A stretch of 64,000 bases of DNA from Bradyrhizobium glycinis. GTDB lineage: Bacteria; Pseudomonadota; Alphaproteobacteria; Rhizobiales; Xanthobacteraceae. Every line of letters begins with the position of its first letter. Position 1 is the stretch's first letter. Below are positions 59,603 through 64,000 of this stretch, piece by piece. The notes under the pieces were generated by a model. That model was not told where the DNA came from. It saw nothing but the letters and a program-made list of their open reading frames with translations, and searched no databases. The position numbers and the translations under genes are program-made. The stretch is from contig NZ_JACCHQ010000010.1 in the NCBI RefSeq assembly GCF_016031655.1, forward strand, positions 124,001 to 188,000. The letters are read 5' to 3'.

Positions 59603-61132
59603 TCAGTGCCCTGCCATATGCCGGCCGACCACGGTGAGGTCGGCCTCGCTGGTCCGTGCTTCATACACGAATTCGCCGTGGAACATCACCACCAGCCTAT
59701 CCGACAATTCGAGCAGTTCGTCGAGGTCCTCGCTGACGAGCAGGACTGCGGCGCCGCGGTTGCGCGCGGCCATGATCTCGGCGTGGATCTGCGCCACCGC
59801 CGCAAAATCGAGGCCGAAGCAGGGGTTAGCGGCGATCAGCACCTCGACGTCGCCGCCGAGCTCGCGGGCCAACACAGCGCGCTGCACGTTGCCGCCCGAC
59901 AGTGCCGAGATCGGCGTGTCCGGCGTGCGGGTCTTGATCTTGTACCGCGCGATCCTCGTCCTCGCGTCGTCGCGAAAAGCGCGTGGATTGAGCCACCAGC
60001 CACGAGCGAAGGGCGCGCGGTCGAAATCACGGAAGGCGATGTTGTCGGCGACGCTCATGCCGCCGACGCAGGCGTTCTTCAATGGCTCCTCGGGCAAGAG
60101 AGACATCTTGTGGCGCCGCATCTCCTCACGGCTGGCGCGGTAGGGATCGCCGGCGACACGGATCTCGCCGCTTTCGGCCTCGCGCTGGCCGGCCAGCACC
60201 TCGACCAGCTGGCGCTGGCCGTTACCGGAGACACCGGCGATGCCGACGATCTCGCCGGCACGGACGGTGAGCGAAACATCATGCACGGCGACCGCGCCGG
60301 TATCGTCGAGCGCGCGGAGCTTTTGCAGCTCGAGCCTGGCTTGGCCAGGCTTGCCAGTGCGCGGCGGCTGCACCGTCAACTCCTCGGCACCGATCATGGT
60401 GCGGGCCATCGCGTCCGGCGTCAGCTCGGAAACCTTGCCGGCACCGGCGAGCTTGCCGCGGCGCAGGATCGTGACGTCATCGGCAAACGCCATGACCTCG
60501 CGAAACTTGTGCGTGATCATCAGGATCGTCAGCTCGCCCCTGACCACCATCTCGCGGAGCATGCCGAGCACCTCGTCGGCTTCCGCCGGCGTCAGCACCG
60601 AGGTCGGCTCGTCCAGGATCAGGAAGCGGCGCTTCAGGTAGAGCTGCTTGAGGATCTCGCACTTCTGCCGTTCGCCGGCAGAAATGTCCGAAACTTTCGC
60701 GCCGAGCGGCACCCTGAATGGCATGCGGCCCAAGAACGCCTCGAGTTCCTTCATCTCCTTCGGCCAGTTCACCACGGCCGGCACGTCGTCGCGCGCCAGC
60801 ACGAGGTTTTCGGCAACTGTCATCGCCGGCACCAGCGTAAAATGCTGGTAGACCATGCCGAGGCCGAGCGCGTGGGCGTTCTTCGGGTTGGCGATCGCCT
60901 GCTCGCGGCCGCCGACGATGATGTCGCCTTCGGTCGCGTGGTAGTATCCCATAATGCATTTGACCAGGGTGGACTTACCGGCGCCGTTCTCGCCGAGCAG
61001 GGCGTGGAACGAGCCCGGCCGCACCTTCAGCTCGACATTGTCCAACGCCAGGAAATCGCCGAAGCGCATGGTCATGGCGACGGCGTCGACGCCGAAGGCG
61101 CCAGAGGGCGGCGGTGTTTCGCCGATGATCAC
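59603..61132 (-). CDS. Second BMP-associated ABC transporter ATP-binding protein
   Basis: This 509-residue protein has the same two-domain plan as the one at 55783. Domain 1: Walker [10 protein letters not shown], signature [15 protein letters not shown], Walker [12 protein letters not shown]. Domain 2: signature [17 protein letters not shown] and a Walker B end that reads AANP (residues 434-437), again without the catalytic acid. The start is a GTG that overlaps the stop of the cysteine hydrolase gene. It is only 11 bases from the deaminase start. Confidence 0.93.
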   Translation of the reverse strand: MIIGETPPPSGAFGVDAVAMTMRFGDFLALDNVELKVRPGSFHALLGENGAGKSTLVKCIMGYYHATEGDIIVGGREQAIANPKNAHALGLGMVYQHFTLVPAMTVAENLVLARDDVPAVVNWPKEMKELEAFLGRMPFRVPLGAKVSDISAGERQKCEILKQLYLKRRFLILDEPTSVLTPAEADEVLGMLREMVVRGELTILMITHKFREVMAFADDVTILRRGKLAGAGKVSELTPDAMARTMIGAEELTVQPPRTGKPGQARLELQKLRALDDTGAVAVHDVSLTVRAGEIVGIAGVSGNGQRQLVEVLAGQREAESGEIRVAGDPYRASREEMRRHKMSLLPEEPLKNACVGGMSVADNIAFRDFDRAPFARGWWLNPRAFRDDARTRIARYKIKTRTPDTPISALSGGNVQRAVLARELGGDVEVLIAANPCFGLDFAAVAQIHAEIMAARNRGAAVLLVSEDLDELLELSDRLVVMFHGEFVYEARTSEADLTVVGRHMAGH

Positions 61133-61818
61133 GAAATCGCTCCGATGAAGGCATCAGAGGTCGAGACTGCGCCGAATACGCCGCCCTGCATCTTGATCAT
61201 CTTCAGCGCATGGTCGTGGTTGCTTTTGTCGGTCGCGCCGCAACAATCGTGCAGCAGGATGCATTCGAAGCCGCGGTCGTTGGCCTCGCGCATCGTGGTG
61301 TGGACGCAGACGTCGGTCGTGATCCCTGTCAGCACGATGTTCTCGATGCCGCGCACGCGCAGGATCAGCTCCAGGTCGGTCGCGCAGAACGAGCCCTTGC
61401 CGGGCTTGTCGATGATCGGCTCGCCCGGCAGCGGCGCCAATTCGGGAATGATGTCCCAGCCGGGCTCTCCGCGCACCAGGATGCGGCCGCACGGACCGGG
61501 ATCGCCGATACCGGCGCCGATCTGGCGCGAGCGCCAGCGCTTGTTGGCGGGCAGGTCGGAGAGATCGGGGCGGTGGCCCTCGCGGGTATGGATGATATGG
61601 AAGCCTTGCTTGCGCATCGCTGCGAGCAGCCGCTTGATCGGCTCGATCGGCGCCCGCGTCAGCGAGAGGTCATAGCCCATCTTGTCGACATAGCCGCCGA
61701 CGCCGCAGAAATCGGTCTGCATGTCGATGATGATCAGTGCCGTATTCTCGGGGCGGAGATCACCATTGTAGGGCCAGGCATAGGGCTCGGATTTGATGTA
61801 GCGCTCGGGCTCGGGCAT
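61129..61818 (-). CDS. Isochorismatase-fold cysteine hydrolase (biuret/ureidoacrylate hydrolase-like)
   Basis: This 229-residue hydrolase has the cysteine-hydrolase triad: D32 (IIIDMQTDF), K141 (PGKGSFCAT) and C171 ([17 protein letters not shown]). The sequence [22 protein letters not shown] and [12 protein letters not shown] close to the C-terminus resemble biuret hydrolases and RutB-type ureidoacrylate hydrolases. It is coupled to the ATPase and sits between permease and ATPase genes of an importer, so the substrate should be an imported compound or its early product, such as a ureide or amide. The ATG at 61816-61818 has GAGG six bases upstream. Confidence 0.85.
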   Translation of the reverse strand: MPEPERYIKSEPYAWPYNGDLRPENTALIIIDMQTDFCGVGGYVDKMGYDLSLTRAPIEPIKRLLAAMRKQGFHIIHTREGHRPDLSDLPANKRWRSRQIGAGIGDPGPCGRILVRGEPGWDIIPELAPLPGEPIIDKPGKGSFCATDLELILRVRGIENIVLTGITTDVCVHTTMREANDRGFECILLHDCCGATDKSNHDHALKMIKMQGGVFGAVSTSDAFIGAIS

Positions 61819-61835
61819 GGACGACCTCGTGCGTG

Positions 61836-62762
61836 TTACCGTGTGATCGAGAGTTCGGCGGGCGCGCCGGTCAGCGTCCGCTTCGGCGAGCAGGTGATGA
61901 TCATGATCGCCAGCGTCAGGATGTAGGGCGCAGCGTTGAAGAGGTGATAGCCGGAGGTGATGCCGACTGATTGCAGCGCCGGACCCAGTGCCGCCGCGCC
62001 GCCGAAGGCGAGCGAGGCCCACAGGCAGAGCAGGGGATCCCAGCGCGCGAAGATCACGAGCGCCACTGCGGTGATGCCCTGGCCCGAGGAAAGGCCCTCG
62101 TTCCAGCTTCCGGGATAGAACAGCGACAGGAACGAGCCGCCGATGCCGGCGAGGAAACCGCCGGCCATGGTGGCGCGCAGGCGGATCAGCAGCACGGAAT
62201 GGCCCATCGCGCGTGCGGCATCCGAGCTCTCGCCGGCGGTGCGGATGAGAAGGCCCCAGCGGGTGGTGCGGAATGCCCAATACAGGATTGGCGCCAGCAC
62301 CACGCCAATCAGGAACAGCACGTTGATGCGCAGCGCTGCCCGGACTTGCGGGATGTCGCTCCACCAGCCGAAGTCGATGGCGGGCAGCCGCGGCGCTGTC
62401 GGCTCGATCAAGGGCTTGCCGAGATAGAACGCAAGGCCGGTGCCGAACAGCATCAAGGCGATGCCGACGGCAACGTCGTTGACACGCGGCAGCGAGCAGA
62501 TGCCGGCATGCAGCGCACCCAGCAGCGCGCCGGTGATGCCGGCGGCAAGTACGCCGAGCCACGGAGAGCCGGTGAGATAGGAGATGCCATAGGCGCTCAT
62601 CGCGCCCACCACCAGCGTGCCTTCGAGGCCGAGATTGATACGGCCCGCACGCTCGGTGATGCATTCGCCCAGGCTCACGAACAGGAATGGGGTGGAGACG
62701 CGAATGGCGCCGCCGAGGACGGCGAGCGGGACGGTCCAGAGGCCGATCGATCCGTCTGCCAT
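61836..62762 (-). CDS. Second BMP-associated ABC permease 2
   Basis: This inner-membrane protein has 308 residues and about eight membrane segments. It shares [19 protein letters not shown] with the permease at 53804 (LNLGVEGMMIVGAACGF), confirming that both belong to one family. It starts one base after the stop of permease 1. Its membership in a nucleoside/purine importer is clear; specificity is not. Confidence 0.92.
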   Translation of the reverse strand: MADGSIGLWTVPLAVLGGAIRVSTPFLFVSLGECITERAGRINLGLEGTLVVGAMSAYGISYLTGSPWLGVLAAGITGALLGALHAGICSLPRVNDVAVGIALMLFGTGLAFYLGKPLIEPTAPRLPAIDFGWWSDIPQVRAALRINVLFLIGVVLAPILYWAFRTTRWGLLIRTAGESSDAARAMGHSVLLIRLRATMAGGFLAGIGGSFLSLFYPGSWNEGLSSGQGITAVALVIFARWDPLLCLWASLAFGGAAALGPALQSVGITSGYHLFNAAPYILTLAIMIITCSPKRTLTGAPAELSITR

Positions 62763-62763
62763 C

Positions 62764-63876
62764 TCAGGATTTTCCCTTCAGGAATCCGATGCGGCCGTAG
62801 AGCGCATCGCTGGCGAGTACGAAAACGAAGATGATGCCCTGCAGCACCAGCACGGACGCATCGGGCAGCCCCAAGCGACGTTGCAGCAGGCCGCCGCTGG
62901 CGCTGATGCCGCCGAGCAGGATCGCGACCGGGATGATGGCGAGCGGATTTTGCCGCGCCAGAAAGGCGACGAGGATGCCGGTGAAGCCGTAACCGGCGGC
63001 GAGATTGGCGTTGGTGCGTCCCTGCACGGCGGCGACCTCGACCATGCCGGCGAGGCCAGCCGCGCCGCCGGCAAGGAAGCAGACGGTCAGGATCAGCTTG
63101 TCGACGCCGAGACCGACGATCTTCGCAGCGCGGATGTTGCCGCCGGCCACGCGCGCGGCGAAGCCGAACACGGTGTGATAGATCAGGATGTAAGAGGCGA
63201 TCGCGGCGATCAGGCCGAACGCGAGGCCCCAATGCACGTCGGTGCCGGGAATGGAGCCGATCATGTTGGCGGCGCCGATCTCGCGGGTGGACGGCTTGTT
63301 GAGGCTGGCGGGATCGCGCATCAGCCCTTCGACGAGATGGTTGAGGATCGCGAGGGCGATGTAGACCAGCAGCAGGCTCGAGATGGTCTCGTTGACGCCG
63401 CGATATTGCCGCAAGCCGCCTGAGAGCATGATCCACAGTCCGCCGCCGATCGCGCCGGCGCAGACCATGGCGATCTGGACGACGAGCGGCGGCAAGCCCT
63501 GAAGCGCAAGTGCGGCGCTTGTCGCCGACAATGCGCCGATCAGCAGCGCGCCTTCGCCACCGATGATGACCATGCCGAGTTGCGCCGGCAGCGCGGTACA
63601 GAGTGCGGTGAGGATCAGGGGCGCTGCACGCGTCAACGTGTTCTGCCAGGAGAACCAGGTGCCGAACGCGCCGTAATACATGTAGAAATAGAGATCGAGC
63701 GGGTTCTTGCCGAACATCGCGACGAAGATGCCGAACACCGCGAGCGCGCCGACCAGCGCCGCGCCCGGGATCAGTACATATTCGATCGTGCCGCCGTGAC
63801 GCTGGAGGAAACCGGGATCGGCGGCCGGGGCAACTGTCCCGACCGCGTCCGTGGAATCCGCCGCTTCCGTCGTCAC
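62764..63876 (-). CDS. Second BMP-associated ABC permease 1
   Basis: The protein has 370 residues with a 30-residue hydrophilic N-terminus and about ten membrane segments. IIGGEGALLIGALSATS and the RVAGGNIRAAKIVGLGV loop match the first permease of the other operon. Translation starts at a GTG (63874-63876) that overlaps the stop of the receptor gene at the right edge. Confidence 0.92.
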   Translation of the reverse strand: MTTEAADSTDAVGTVAPAADPGFLQRHGGTIEYVLIPGAALVGALAVFGIFVAMFGKNPLDLYFYMYYGAFGTWFSWQNTLTRAAPLILTALCTALPAQLGMVIIGGEGALLIGALSATSAALALQGLPPLVVQIAMVCAGAIGGGLWIMLSGGLRQYRGVNETISSLLLVYIALAILNHLVEGLMRDPASLNKPSTREIGAANMIGSIPGTDVHWGLAFGLIAAIASYILIYHTVFGFAARVAGGNIRAAKIVGLGVDKLILTVCFLAGGAAGLAGMVEVAAVQGRTNANLAAGYGFTGILVAFLARQNPLAIIPVAILLGGISASGGLLQRRLGLPDASVLVLQGIIFVFVLASDALYGRIGFLKGKS

Positions 63877-64000
63877 GAAGTGGCTCCGAGCACGCCCTCG
63901 ACGAGGTAGTCCATCTTCTCCAGTTCAGGATCTTTCTGGCCGCGATCGGTACCGGCAGGGATCACGGTCTTGCCCTTGTTGTCGACCAGCCCACCCTTGA
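63873..64000 (-). CDS. BMP-family ABC transporter substrate-binding protein (C-terminal fragment)
   Basis: The reverse strand from the right edge reads 41 codons ending GVLGATS and a TGA at 63873-63875. The fragment includes GGLVDNKGKTVIPAG and ELEKMDYLVEGVL, typical of the C-terminus of BMP/Med receptors. The rest lies beyond the window. It is the first gene of the second importer operon and is coupled to permease 1 by a GTGA overlap. Confidence 0.8.
   Translation of the reverse strand, partial: KGGLVDNKGKTVIPAGTDRGQKDPELEKMDYLVEGVLGATS

Overview
The window looks like a chromosomal segment of a Bradyrhizobium-like alphaproteobacterium. The evidence is high GC with strong G/C preference at third codon positions, many ABC transporters, a lanthanide/PQQ-type accessory cluster of the kind found in methylotrophic Rhizobiales, a GrlR-like protein, and palindromic intergenic repeats typical of that group. 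No rRNA, tRNA, CRISPR array, insertion sequence, integrase or phage gene was seen. The species call is an inference from gene content.

Left third (1-16959): a periplasmic quinoprotein support and metal-uptake region. It contains a nitrate/taurine-type ABC permease and binding protein; a SoxYZ-like carrier with a zinc metallohydrolase; an XoxJ-like binding protein with a CxxxCW protein; an operon of a PQQ-associated binding protein, a beta-propeller, an ABC ATPase, an ABC permease and an exported protein (Lut-like); an S-formylglutathione hydrolase; a divergent two-component pair (FlhRS-like); and a TonB-dependent receptor (LutH-like). Together they suggest lanthanide uptake and a lanthanide/PQQ alcohol dehydrogenase feeding glutathione-dependent formaldehyde oxidation. 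The dehydrogenase itself (xoxF), its cytochrome and the formaldehyde dehydrogenase are not in the window.

Middle (17033-42475): a ribose-type sugar ABC transporter; a GntR-controlled aromatic ring-cleavage module (extradiol dioxygenase, FAD hydroxylase, fumarylacetoacetate-hydrolase-fold enzyme, Bug-type receptor); a LysR regulator divergent from an NTF2-like protein; an exported family 1 glycosidase; a thiolase; an HU-like protein; an hsp20-lon stress operon next to a DUF892 ferritin-like protein; a gamma-glutamyl ligase/amidotransferase pair; a class II aldolase; and a divergent CLC channel.

Right third (43738-64000): a purine and ureide salvage/catabolic region. It holds DUF3830-puuE-(uraD-uraH fusion), a urate/xanthine permease with a two-subunit xanthine dehydrogenase, an 8-oxoguanine-type deaminase, two complete or nearly complete BMP-family (nucleoside/purine) ABC importers, an outer-membrane channel candidate between them, a guanine-type deaminase and a biuret/ureidoacrylate-type cysteine hydrolase. 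Read together, these genes could take purines across both membranes, deaminate and oxidise them to urate and convert 5-hydroxyisourate to allantoin and allantoate. No urate oxidase is present in the window.
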